Position numbers and translations under genes: made by a program. The notes under the pieces are model-generated. The model saw nothing but the letters and a program-made list of their open reading frames with translations. It searched no databases and was not told the origin of the DNA. DNA of 64,000 nt from JAICJC01 sp963709425. Lineage in GTDB: Bacteria > Actinomycetota > Thermoleophilia > Gaiellales > JAICJC01. Below, one piece after another: positions 16,092 to 24,536 of the stretch; position 1 is the stretch's first letter, and each line of letters begins with the position of its first letter. The stretch lies in the NCBI GenBank assembly GCA_963709425.1, contig CAVPWG010000001.1:496001-560000 (forward strand), in the 5' to 3' direction.

Positions 16092-17747
16092 ATGCCAAGC
16101 GCCGCAGAGCTCTTCGTCCGGTGCCTCGAGAACGAGGGCGTCGAGTACGTCTTCGGGATCCCGGGCGAGGAGACGCTCGACCTGAACGATGCCCTCGACC
16201 GCTCGGAGTCGATCCAGTTCCTGCCTGTCCGGCACGAGCAGGGAGGGGCGTTCATGGCCGACGCCTACGGCCGCCTGACCGGCCGCGCGGGCGTCTGCCT
16301 CGGGACGCTCGGGCCGGGCGCGACCAACCTCGTCACCGGCCTCGCCGACGCCTACCTCGACCGCGCTCCGGTGGTGGCGCTGACGGGCCAGACGGGCCTC
16401 TCGGAGATGCACAAGGAGAGCCACCAGTACATCGACATCGTGCGGATGATGAAGCCCGTGACGAAGTGGAACGCGCGCGTCCACGACCCGGAGATCATCC
16501 CCGAGGCGGTGCGCAAGGCCTTCGCCGTGGCGGAGCGCGAGAAGCCCGGCGCCACGCACCTCGAACTGCCCGACGACGTGATGGAGGCGGAGGTCACCGG
16601 CACACCCGTGCCGCGCAGGCCCTCGCCGCTCGTCGAGCCCGTCGCGGCAGAGCTCCACCGCGCCGCCGAGCTCCTCCAGGGGTGCGAGCGCCCGGTCGTT
16701 CTGGCCGGGAACGGCGTCGTCCGCCAGGGAGCCGCACCGGCGCTGCGCCGCTTTTGCGAGCAGACCGGCCTGAACGTCATCACGACGTTCATGGGCAAGG
16801 GCGTGACCGACGCCGACGACCCCCACACCCTCTTCACCGCCGGCTTGCGCGCACAGGACTACCCGAAGGGATTCATGGGCAAGGCCGACCTCGTCGTGTG
16901 CGTCGGCTACGACCTCGTGGAGTGGGCGCCCGCCTACTGGAACCCGCGCAGCGACCGGCGGATCATATGCATCGACACGGTGGCGGCCGAGGTCGATGAG
17001 CACTATGTCCCCGACGTCGAGCTGACGGGTGGGATCGGCACGATCCTGACGCACCTCGGGAACCTGATCTCGGCCAAGCCGCCGGCCCGGTTGGCGGCCC
17101 CGCCCTACCGCGAGCTCCTGCGCCTGGCGCTCGAGCAGGGCTCCGACGACGGCTTCCCGGTGAAGCCTCAGCGCGTGCTGCGCGACCTGCGCGAGGTGAT
17201 GGGGCCCGACGACGTCCTCATCTCGGACGTCGGCGCGCACAAGCTGTGGGTCTCGCGCCTCTGGCCCGCGCGCCAGCCGAACACCGTCCTGATCTCGAAC
17301 GGCGCAGCCGCGATGGGCTTCGCCGTGCCGGCGGCGATCGCCGCCAAGCTCGTGCTTCCGCGGGAGCGGCACGTGGTCACCATCTCCGGCGACGGCGGCT
17401 TCCTCATGAACGTCCAGGAGCTCGAGACGGCCAAGCGGCTCGGGCTCGCGATCGTGAACCTGGTGTGGACGGACAGCGCGTTCGGGGTCATCGAGCTGCA
17501 TCAGATGCGGAAGTTCGGGCGCCTCGCCGGCACCAAGTTCACGAATCCCGACCTGGTGGCGCTCGCCGAGTCGTTCGGGCTCCCGGGGCTGCGGGTCGAG
17601 TCGGCCGACGAGCTGGTGCCCACGCTCCGGCGGGCGTTCGAGCTCGACACGTCGTGTGTCGTCGAGATTCCGATCGACTACCGCGAGAACGCACGGTTCT
17701 CGGAACGCATTGGAGATATCCGCATGGTTGAGGAAGGGGTGGCGTAG
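16092..17747 (+). CDS. alsS: Acetolactate synthase, AlsS-type large subunit (ThDP enzyme)
   Basis: A 551-residue thiamine diphosphate enzyme. The catalytic Glu lies in GIPGEETLDLNDAL, the PYR domain continues with GPGATNLVTGLADAYLD and LTGQTGLSEMHKESHQYID, and the ThDP/Mg motif is ISGDGGFLMNVQELETAKR followed by the Asn and the conserved turn. The Lys-Glu-Ser-His stretch and overall length match catabolic acetolactate synthases (AlsS), which join two pyruvates without a regulatory subunit; no ilvN-like gene follows. The next gene, an aldehyde dehydrogenase, starts two bases after the stop, so the two are co-transcribed. A different ThDP reaction linked to that dehydrogenase cannot be excluded. 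Confidence 0.85.
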   Translation: MPSAAELFVRCLENEGVEYVFGIPGEETLDLNDALDRSESIQFLPVRHEQGGAFMADAYGRLTGRAGVCLGTLGPGATNLVTGLADAYLDRAPVVALTGQTGLSEMHKESHQYIDIVRMMKPVTKWNARVHDPEIIPEAVRKAFAVAEREKPGATHLELPDDVMEAEVTGTPVPRRPSPLVEPVAAELHRAAELLQGCERPVVLAGNGVVRQGAAPALRRFCEQTGLNVITTFMGKGVTDADDPHTLFTAGLRAQDYPKGFMGKADLVVCVGYDLVEWAPAYWNPRSDRRIICIDTVAAEVDEHYVPDVELTGGIGTILTHLGNLISAKPPARLAAPPYRELLRLALEQGSDDGFPVKPQRVLRDLREVMGPDDVLISDVGAHKLWVSRLWPARQPNTVLISNGAAAMGFAVPAAIAAKLVLPRERHVVTISGDGGFLMNVQELETAKRLGLAIVNLVWTDSAFGVIELHQMRKFGRLAGTKFTNPDLVALAESFGLPGLRVESADELVPTLRRAFELDTSCVVEIPIDYRENARFSERIGDIRMVEEGVA

Positions 17748-17749
17748 AC

Positions 17750-19183
17750 ATGGCGACGACGACTGAGTCGGTTCGCAAGATCCTGGTGGACGGCGAGTGG
17801 TACGAGACCGGCGAGACGCTCGACGTGACCTCGCCGTTCGACGGCAGCGTCGTCGCGCAGGTGGCCTACGGCGGCCGCGCCGACGCCGAGCGGGCGGTCG
17901 ACGCCGCCGCGCGAGCGATGGAGAGCCCCGTTCCGGCATACGAGCGGGCCGCGGTGCTCGATCGCGTCGCCGGGCTTCTGCGCGAGCGCCGCGAGGAGCT
18001 GGCGCGGACGATCTCACAGGAGGCCGGGAAGCCGCTCGCGACCGCCCAGGTCGAGGCCGACCGCGCCGTCCAGACCATCATCTTCTCGGCACACGAGGCG
18101 CGGGCCCTCGGCGGCGAGCTGATCGGGATGGACGCGCACCCGGCCGGTGTTGACCACGCCGGCATGGTCGTGCGCCGGCCGATCGGCGTCGTCGGGGCGA
18201 TCTCCCCGTTCAACTTTCCGCTGAACCTGGTGGCGCACAAGATCGGGCCGGCGTTCGCTGCCGGCTGCGCGTGCGTCCTCAAGCCGGCGACTGCGACGCC
18301 GCTCTCGGCGCTCCTCCTGGCGCAGGCCTTCGCCGATGCCGGGCAGCCGGCCGGGTGGCTGAACGTCATCGTCGGCAAGTCGAGCGATATCGGCGATGTG
18401 CTGATCGAGGACCCGCGGGTCAAGCTGATCACGTTCACCGGCTCGTCGGACGTGGGCTGGAAGCTCCGTGCCCGGGCGGCGCGCAAGAAGGTGAACCTCG
18501 AGCTCGGGAACTCGACACCGCTCATCGTGATGGCGGATGCCGACATCGAGAAGGCGGCGACCGCCGTTGCGGCCAACGGCTATGCGTTCGCGGGCCAGAG
18601 CTGCATCTCGATCCAGCGCGTCTACGTCGAGGACTCGGCGTACGACCGGTTCGTCACGGCCCTCCAGCCCAAGGTCGAGGCGCTGGTCACCGGCGATCCG
18701 CTCGACTCGGCGACCCAGGTCGGGCCCGTGATCGACGAGGAGAATCGCGACCGGATCCTGGCGTGGGTGAAGGAGGCGGTCGACGGCGGTGCGACGCTCC
18801 TCGCCGGGGGCGAGACCGACCCGCAGGGCCTGATCCGCCCGACGCTCATCGGCGACGTCGACCTCGACATGCAGGTCTCCTGCCGCGAGGTGTTCGGGCC
18901 GGTCGTGACGCTGGCCCGCGTGAAGGACGTCGACGAGGCTGTCGAGAAGGCCAACGGCACCGACTACGGCCTCCAGGCCGGGATCTTCACCCAGGACATC
19001 ACCCGCGCGATGCGTGCGGCGCAGGCGCTCGACTTTGGCGGCGTCACGGTCAACGAGGCGCCGACGTGGCGGGCCGACCACATGCCCTACGGCGGCGTGA
19101 AGGAGTCGGGCAACACCCGCGAGGGGCCGAAGTATGCGGTGCACGAGATGACCGAGCCGCGGCTGGTGGTGATCGGCTACTGA
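17750..19183 (+). CDS. NAD(P)-dependent aldehyde dehydrogenase
   Basis: A 477-residue member of the aldehyde dehydrogenase superfamily. The N-terminal Rossmann part has GVVGAISPFNFPLNL and the cofactor loop ITFTGSSDVGWKL; the catalytic Glu is in NLELGNSTPLIV and the nucleophilic Cys in FAGQSCISIQRVYV; the C-terminal GGVKESGNTREG completes the fold. The closest subfamilies are the lactaldehyde/phosphonoformaldehyde/non-phosphorylating GAPDH-like dehydrogenases; the exact aldehyde is not evident. It follows the AlsS-type gene after two bases, suggesting a joint pathway from pyruvate or a keto acid. Confidence 0.88.
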   Translation: MATTTESVRKILVDGEWYETGETLDVTSPFDGSVVAQVAYGGRADAERAVDAAARAMESPVPAYERAAVLDRVAGLLRERREELARTISQEAGKPLATAQVEADRAVQTIIFSAHEARALGGELIGMDAHPAGVDHAGMVVRRPIGVVGAISPFNFPLNLVAHKIGPAFAAGCACVLKPATATPLSALLLAQAFADAGQPAGWLNVIVGKSSDIGDVLIEDPRVKLITFTGSSDVGWKLRARAARKKVNLELGNSTPLIVMADADIEKAATAVAANGYAFAGQSCISIQRVYVEDSAYDRFVTALQPKVEALVTGDPLDSATQVGPVIDEENRDRILAWVKEAVDGGATLLAGGETDPQGLIRPTLIGDVDLDMQVSCREVFGPVVTLARVKDVDEAVEKANGTDYGLQAGIFTQDITRAMRAAQALDFGGVTVNEAPTWRADHMPYGGVKESGNTREGPKYAVHEMTEPRLVVIGY

Positions 19184-19200
19184 CGGTCGTCGACGATGGC

Positions 19201-19760
19201 ATGCGCGCCTACTACGACCGGCGCGCGACGGAGTACGACGACTGGTGGACCGGCCGGGGTGGCACGACGAGGTCGAGCTGGTGTGCGAGGTCGTCGGCGG
19301 GCTTGCGCCGGGCCGCGTCCTCGACGTGGCCTGCGGCACCGGCTTTCTGACGCAGCATCTGCGCGGCGAGGTCGTCGGGCTCGACCAGAGCGCGGCGATG
19401 GTCGGGGTCGCCTCGGCACGCCTGCCGGGCGCGCGCATCGTCCAGGCGGACGCCGTCCCGCTGCCGTTTGCCGACCGCGAGTTCGACCGCGTCTTCACCG
19501 GCCACTTCTACGGGCATCTCCTCTCCGGCGAGCGGCAGCGGTTCCTCGCCGAGGCGGCGCGGGTGGCAGGCGAGCTCGTGGTCGTCGACTCGGCGCTCCG
19601 CGAGGGCGTCGACGCCGAGGAGTGGCAGGAGCGGGTGCTCAACGACGGCACCCGCCACCGCGTATACAAGCGCTACTTCACCGGGGGTGGGCTGGCCGAC
19701 GAGCTCGGCAACGGCGAGGTGCTGCACGACGGCCGCTGGTTCGTGGTGGTGGCTGCGTAA
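19201..19760 (+). CDS. Class I SAM-dependent methyltransferase with damaged N-terminus
   Basis: From GTG 19245 a 171-residue frame contains the methyltransferase core: RVLDVACGTGFLTQHL (motif I), VVGLDQSAAMV, ADAVPLPFADREFDRVFTGH. Just upstream, from ATG 19201, another frame reads MRAYYDRRATEYDDWWTG, which is the typical lead of this subgroup (YYDxRAxEYDDWW). The two pieces meet in different frames around 19245 without the dozen or so linker residues expected before the RPGW stretch, so a small deletion or sequencing indel has removed them. The core alone may still fold, but the lead helix normally closes over the substrate. Substrate unknown. Confidence 0.7.
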
Positions 19761-19792
19761 CCCCGGTGGTCGGCCGGCCGACGCAACCCGTC

Positions 19793-19823
19793 TGCAACAT
19801 TGGGGTCTGACCCCGTTGTTGCA
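19793..19823. repeat. 31-bp palindromic repeat, GGGGTctgACCCC type
   Basis: Outer arms TGCAACA (19793-19799) and TGTTGCA (19817-19823) enclose inner arms GGGGT (19802-19806) and ACCCC (19810-19814). It lies right after the methyltransferase gene. A related 31-bp element follows seven bases later and a third, apparently chimeric copy lies at 40988-41018, so this is a dispersed element and not a one-off hairpin. No REP-associated transposase gene is in the window. Confidence 0.75.
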
Positions 19824-19830
19824 GGCCGCC

Positions 19831-19861
19831 TGAAAAATTGGTGCCTGGCACCGTTTTTTCA
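19831..19861. terminator. 31-bp palindrome, GGTGCCtGGCACC type, acting as bidirectional terminator
   Basis: Arms TGAAAAA (19831-19837) and TTTTTCA (19855-19861) flank the stem GGTGCC (19840-19845) and GGCACC (19847-19852). On both strands the stem is followed by a T run, so it can stop transcripts of the methyltransferase (plus) and of the HDAC-like gene (minus), whose TGA stop is the last three bases of the element. It belongs to the same 31-bp repeat family as 19793-19823. Confidence 0.75.
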
Positions 19862-20776
19862 GGCGAGGGCGGTCAGCACCTCGGCGACGCTCTCGAAGAG
19901 GGCGTTCAGGTCGTAGCCGCCCTCCAGGATCAGGACCGGCCCGGCGCCGATGTCCGCGACCGACCGGGTCAGGTCCCCGAAGGCCTGCGATGAGAGGCCA
20001 AGGCTGCACAGCGGGTCGTCGCGGTGGGCGTCGAAGCCGGCCGAGACGATCAGGAGGCCGGGGTCGAAGTCGCGCAGCGCTGGGACCGCCTCGCCCTCGA
20101 ACGCGTCCACGAACGCCCGCTCGGAGCTGCCCGCCGCAAGCGGGATGTTGACGGTCGCACCCTCGCCCGCCCCTCCGCCCCGCTCCGCGCGCCCGCCGGT
20201 TCCCGGGTAGAACGGATACTGGTGCAGCGACACGTAGAGCACGTCGGGGTCGTCCCAGAAGATCGCCTGGGTGCCGTTCCCGTGGTGGGCGTCCCAGTCG
20301 AGCACCGCCACCCGCTCGACCCCGGCGGCGCGGGCGTGGGCCGCCGCGACGGCGGCGTGGTTCACCAGGCAGAACCCCATCGCCCGGGCCGCCTCGGCAT
20401 GGTGGCCCGGCGGCCGGCCCAGGCAGAACGCCGCCCCGACCTCGCCGGCCAGCACGGCGTCGACGGCCGCCGTCGCGGCTCCCGAGGCCACGACTGCGGC
20501 GTCGTAGCTGCGCTCGCTCACGACGGTGTCGAGGTCGATCGCCCCTCCGCCCTGCTCGGCCAGCTCCCGGATGCCGGCCAGGTACTGGCGCGGATGCACC
20601 CGCTCGAGGTCCTCCGTGGCGGCCGGACCAGGCTCCTCGACCGGCGCGTGCGTGGCCCGCACGGCGTGCATCACGGCGTCCATCCGGGCCGGCCGCTCCG
20701 GATGCGGCCCCGGATCGTGCAGCCGGGAGAGGTCGGACACGTAACAGGTGAACGGTCGCGTTTGTGACACCGCCAC
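19859..20776 (-). CDS. Histone deacetylase-like amidohydrolase
   Basis: A 305-residue enzyme of the HDAC/AcuC/acetylpolyamine amidohydrolase superfamily. Signatures in order: HPERPARM, the catalytic tandem His in RPPGHHAE, the zinc-binding DWDAHHGNGT, then VSAGFDAHRDDPL with the third zinc Asp, and LEGGYDL. Length and motifs match bacterial class II deacetylase-like proteins, which remove acetyl groups from lysines or polyamines. The start may be GTG 20776 or GTG 20770. The stop codon is embedded in the 31-bp terminator-like repeat. It is transcribed alone. Confidence 0.9.
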   Translation of the reverse strand: MAVSQTRPFTCYVSDLSRLHDPGPHPERPARMDAVMHAVRATHAPVEEPGPAATEDLERVHPRQYLAGIRELAEQGGGAIDLDTVVSERSYDAAVVASGAATAAVDAVLAGEVGAAFCLGRPPGHHAEAARAMGFCLVNHAAVAAAHARAAGVERVAVLDWDAHHGNGTQAIFWDDPDVLYVSLHQYPFYPGTGGRAERGGGAGEGATVNIPLAAGSSERAFVDAFEGEAVPALRDFDPGLLIVSAGFDAHRDDPLCSLGLSSQAFGDLTRSVADIGAGPVLILEGGYDLNALFESVAEVLTALA

Positions 20777-20928
20777 GAGACGGACGAATCTCCGGTCATC
20801 CCGGCTGTTCTCCGGAAAAAACCCCGAGATTAACGTCAGCTTAACAATCCTGGTGGCTAAATGAACGTGGAATCGGGCATACTAACCGGGACCGTCCCGC
20901 CCCCTTGTGACACTGCTCTGGAGGTCGC

Positions 20929-21345
20929 ATGTATCGGTTTAGCCGCGCAATCTTCGTCGAGATCAAGGATCTCGTCGACCCGCACCCCGACACCGTCTCC
21001 GACCAGGAGGCCCGGCGCCGGGTGCTGCAGTGTTGCGAGGCGACGATCGAGCGGCTGGCCCGCGACCCGCAGTACTTCGCGAAGCCCAGCCAGAGCCTCT
21101 TCTCGGAGATCCGGCATCTGTTCTCGATCTCGGATCAGGTGCGCGTCTACCGGTCGATCGACCGGCACATCGGCGCGGCGGTGGTGCACATCCTCGATGA
21201 GCTCGAGCGCGCGGGTGAGGGCCAGGCCCACCAGTGCAAGGCGACGACCCGCAAGGGCAAGCCGTGCCAGCGCACGCCGCTGCCCGATCGCGAGTACTGC
21301 CCGTCGCACCAGCACCTCGAAGAGCGCCTGCCGGTCACCGCGTAG
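20929..21345 (+). CDS. Small protein with C-terminal Cys/His motif
   Basis: A 138-residue protein preceded by a strong GGAGG site. The N-terminal 100 residues are helical and polar (EARRRVLQCCEATIERLARD, then LFSISDQVRVYRSIDRHIG). The C-terminus carries CKATTRKGKPCQRTPLPDRE then YCPSHQ: a CxxxxxxGxxC...YCxxH arrangement that recurs as a short zinc-binding tail in diverse bacterial and phage proteins. I do not recognise the N-terminal part. The gene has a 150-bp intergenic lead with AT-rich patches and CATACT (20879-20884) as a possible -10. Its end overlaps dinB by 11 bp in convergent orientation. Confidence 0.65.
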   Translation: MYRFSRAIFVEIKDLVDPHPDTVSDQEARRRVLQCCEATIERLARDPQYFAKPSQSLFSEIRHLFSISDQVRVYRSIDRHIGAAVVHILDELERAGEGQAHQCKATTRKGKPCQRTPLPDREYCPSHQHLEERLPVTA

Positions 21346-22399
21346 TCGGCTCGTCGTCGGTCACCGGCAGCGAGAGCTGGCGGTGCAGGTCGAGCCCCGA
21401 GACCCCCACGCCCACCAGGCGGATCGGCCCGGGCCGCTGGCGTAGCGCGCGGTCGAGCAGGCTGCACGCGAGCTCGCCGATCGTCGCGGCGTCGTCGATG
21501 CCGACCACGAGGCTCTGCGACCGCGTGGCGATGGCGAAGTCCGGGTAGCGCACCTTCGTCGTCACGGTGCGCGCGCTCATCCCGCGGCGTCCCAGCGACG
21601 CCGCCAGGCCTTCGGACATCCGCCGCAGGTACGAGTAGAGCTCCTCGCGGTCGCGCACGTCCACATCGAACGTCTCCTCGTTGGAGATTGAGATGACCTC
21701 GGCCGGCTCGCCGCTCACCGGGCGCGGGTCGATGCCGCGCGCACGCAGGCGAAGGTCGACGCCGACGCGGCCGGGCAGAAGCTCCGCCAGCCGGCCGTCG
21801 TCCAGCTCGGCGAGGGCCCCGATCGTTGCGACGCCGGCCGCCACCAGCCGCACCTCGGCCTTCGGCCCCACCCCGGGCAGCGTGCGCACCGGGAGCGACT
21901 CCAGGAACGCCGCCTCGCCGCCGGGCGGGACGACGGTCACGCCGCCCGGCTTGCGGGCGTCCGAGGCGACCTTCGCGACCACCTTGCACGTCGCGACCCC
22001 CAGCGAGCACGAGAGCCGCATCCGCTCGCGCACGGCCAGCTGCACGAGCTCCGCCTGCTCGCGCGGGTCGCCGTCGGGAAGCACGAGGTAGCCCTCGTCG
22101 ATCCCGACCTGCTCGACCACCGGCGACATCTCGCGCACGAGCGCCCAGACCCGCCCCGACCACTCCCGGTAGGCCCGGTGGTCGGGTCGCACGAAGATCA
22201 CGTGCGGACAGCGGCGGCGAGCCTCGGCGCTCGACATCGCCGAGCGGATGCCGTAGCGGCGCGCCTCGTAGCTGGCCGTCGCGACGACGCCGCGCCCGTC
22301 GGGGTTGCCTCCCACGACAACAGCCTTCCCTCGCAGACCGGGGTTTCGGTGGAGCTCCACCGCCGCGAAGAAGGCGTCGAGGTCGAGATGCGCGATCAC
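21335..22399 (-). CDS. dinB: DNA polymerase IV (Y-family translesion polymerase)
   Basis: A 354-residue Y-family polymerase. The catalytic metal residues are in HLDLDAFFAAVE at the N-terminus and in QVGIDEGYL, which departs slightly from the common SIDEAYLD; the palm and fingers (YEARRYGIRSAM), the helix-hairpin-helix LPGVGPKAEVRL and the little-finger domain follow. No C-terminal beta-clamp QLxLF-type motif is obvious, though RQLSLPV near the end may serve. I start at GTG 22399, since upstream in-frame codons are unlike the family. It lies divergent from pafBC with 76 bp between them, which suits a DNA-damage gene. Confidence 0.92.
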   Translation of the reverse strand: MIAHLDLDAFFAAVELHRNPGLRGKAVVVGGNPDGRGVVATASYEARRYGIRSAMSSAEARRRCPHVIFVRPDHRAYREWSGRVWALVREMSPVVEQVGIDEGYLVLPDGDPREQAELVQLAVRERMRLSCSLGVATCKVVAKVASDARKPGGVTVVPPGGEAAFLESLPVRTLPGVGPKAEVRLVAAGVATIGALAELDDGRLAELLPGRVGVDLRLRARGIDPRPVSGEPAEVISISNEETFDVDVRDREELYSYLRRMSEGLAASLGRRGMSARTVTTKVRYPDFAIATRSQSLVVGIDDAATIGELACSLLDRALRQRPGPIRLVGVGVSGLDLHRQLSLPVTDDEPTTR

Positions 22400-22475
22400 G
22401 AGTGCAATTTTGGCACGCTCCGCGCCGCGTTCGGGACGCGGCCGGAAGCCGCCGGCCGGTAGACTACGGCTGGTC

Positions 22476-24536
22476 TTGACCCACGACGCCGACAAGCTCA
22501 TCCGCCAGCTCTCGCTCGTGGCGTACCTCATGGCGGAACAGCGACCCGTCACGGCGCGCGACGTCAAGACCCACGTCGAGGGCTATTCCGACATGGGCGA
22601 CGAGGCGTTCGCCCGCCGCTACTACGCCGATCGGCGCGAGCTCCAGGATCTGGGAATCCCCATCGCATCGGGCCGCGACGAGTTCACGTCGGAGGAGCTC
22701 TACAGCCTGCGCGAGGAGCAGTACTTCCTGCCGCCGATCGAGCTCACGGACGACGAGCTGGCGGCGCTCCAGACCAGCTTCTACCTGCTCGAGGGGCAAT
22801 TCGCGTACGCCGAGCCGCTGCGCCTCGCCCTGCAGAACCTCGCGCTCGGCCGGGCCTGGCCGGGCACGGATCCGGGGCCGAAGACGGCGCCCGTCGAGCT
22901 CCTGGCGCCCCTCTACACGGACGAGATCGCAGCCCGGCTCGCGAAGCTCGAGCAGGCGATCTCGAAGCAGCGCACGGTGCGGTTCCGCTACTGGACGATC
23001 ACGTCCGACATCGAGGCGGAGCGCACGGTCAACCCGTACGGCCTGTGGGAGATGAACGGCATCTGGTACGTCGTCGGCGACGACATGGACCGCGAGCCCG
23101 GCGAGGACCGAAGGCGCACGTTCCGCGTCTCGCGGATCCGCGGCGAGATCAAATTCGCCACCCGCCGCGAGCGCGACTTCCGCATCCCGGCCGAATTCAA
23201 CGTGACCGCATACCGCGACCGGCCCCCCTGGAAGCTCTCGGCCGACGAGACCGGGACGGCCGTCATCGAGGTCAGCGCCGACGCCACCTGGCTGGTCGAG
23301 CGCCGGTACGGCGCGTACGGCGAGTTCGAGGAGCTGGCGGACGGGTCGGCGCGCTTCACCACCCCCTATTCCGACCTGGCCGCCCTCTCGGCGTGGATCC
23401 TCTCGCTGGGCGGGCGCGCGCACGCCGTCGAGCCCGACGCGGTCGTCGAGGCCGTGGCGGCCGACCTGCAGACCGTGATCGACGCCCACACGGGCGAGCC
23501 GCGCGCGGTGCCCGCGGCGGCCGCAGCGGCCGAGGGCGAGGCGCCCGACCCGCCGCCGACCCGGATGCCGGGGCCGGTCGCGCCGGAGCGGTTCGCGCTG
23601 CTCCAGGCGCTCCTGGCCTTCCTGCTCGCCCGCTGCGGCGACTCGGCCTCGGCACGCGTCGAGGCGGACGAGCTCGAGCGCCGCTTCCGGCTCACGCCGC
23701 AGGAGCTCCAGGAGAGCCTCGACCTGCTGAACCTCGTCAACTTCGGTGGCGGCTGCTACGCCGTCTACTGCGCCACCGAGAACGGCCACATCCACGTCGA
23801 CAAGGAGCTCTACGGCGACACGTTCCGGCGGCCGGCCCGGCTCTCGCCGCTCGAGGCGAAGGCCCTCCTGCGGGCGCTCGACGTCGTCGCGCCGCTCGTC
23901 GCAGCCGAGGCCCACTCGTCGCTCGCAACAGTGCGCGAGAAGGTCGAGGCCGCCTTCGGCACCTACGCCCTCGCCGATACCCCGAAGCCGCAGGAGACCG
24001 ACGCCGAGGAGCACGCCGTCACGATCCTGAACGCCGGCGTCCGCGACCGCAAGCTCGTCGACATCACCTATCTGTCGCGCTCGTCCAACGAGTTCTCGAC
24101 CCGGTCCGTCGAGCCCTACCTCCTGCGCCGCGACGACCGCGGCTGGAGCGTCGAGACGTGGGACCAGAGCCGCGACGGACGGCGCACCTTCCGGGTGCCG
24201 TACATCAAGGAGGCGCGGCTCTCGCGCCGGCATTACGAGCCTCGGCCCGAGATGGCCGACCTCGACCACTCGCTCGGCGGCAAGGTGGGCATCGCCCGGG
24301 TCTGGTTCACGCCGGAGCGCGCACGCTGGGAGCTCGAGGGGCGCCCCGGCGCACAGCCGGCCCGAGGGGGAGCCGCCGTCGCCGACGTGACGTACGGCTC
24401 GCGCGAGTGGCTCGTCTCGGAGATCCTGCGGTACCGCGGCCAAGCCGAGGTGATCGAGCCCGAGGCGGTCCGCGCCCAGGTGCGCCGGTCGGCGGAGCAG
24501 CTGCTGCGCCGGATCAGCCCTGTGGCCGTCCGCTGA
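22476..24536 (+). CDS. pafBC: PafB-PafC fused WYL-domain transcription factor
   Basis: A 686-residue fusion of two WYL proteins. Each half has an N-terminal helix-turn-helix (first LIRQLSLVAYLMAEQRPVTA) and a WYL domain (first near VNPYGLWEMNGIWYVVGD, second near VEPYLLRRDDRGWSVETWD). In mycobacteria and relatives PafB and PafC are separate proteins that activate the LexA-independent DNA-damage regulon. Here they are one chain, linked by an Ala/Pro-rich bridge around residues 345-370. TTG 22476 is chosen as start because the frame has no ATG or GTG in the right place; TAGACT (22460-22465) just upstream may be its -10. It is divergent from dinB. Confidence 0.9.
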   Translation: MTHDADKLIRQLSLVAYLMAEQRPVTARDVKTHVEGYSDMGDEAFARRYYADRRELQDLGIPIASGRDEFTSEELYSLREEQYFLPPIELTDDELAALQTSFYLLEGQFAYAEPLRLALQNLALGRAWPGTDPGPKTAPVELLAPLYTDEIAARLAKLEQAISKQRTVRFRYWTITSDIEAERTVNPYGLWEMNGIWYVVGDDMDREPGEDRRRTFRVSRIRGEIKFATRRERDFRIPAEFNVTAYRDRPPWKLSADETGTAVIEVSADATWLVERRYGAYGEFEELADGSARFTTPYSDLAALSAWILSLGGRAHAVEPDAVVEAVAADLQTVIDAHTGEPRAVPAAAAAAEGEAPDPPPTRMPGPVAPERFALLQALLAFLLARCGDSASARVEADELERRFRLTPQELQESLDLLNLVNFGGGCYAVYCATENGHIHVDKELYGDTFRRPARLSPLEAKALLRALDVVAPLVAAEAHSSLATVREKVEAAFGTYALADTPKPQETDAEEHAVTILNAGVRDRKLVDITYLSRSSNEFSTRSVEPYLLRRDDRGWSVETWDQSRDGRRTFRVPYIKEARLSRRHYEPRPEMADLDHSLGGKVGIARVWFTPERARWELEGRPGAQPARGGAAVADVTYGSREWLVSEILRYRGQAEVIEPEAVRAQVRRSAEQLLRRISPVAVR

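Noticed and set aside
16020..18017. A 665-residue minus-strand open frame opposite the acetolactate synthase gene
   Set aside because: Composition-driven shadow; the plus strand has full ThDP-enzyme motifs.
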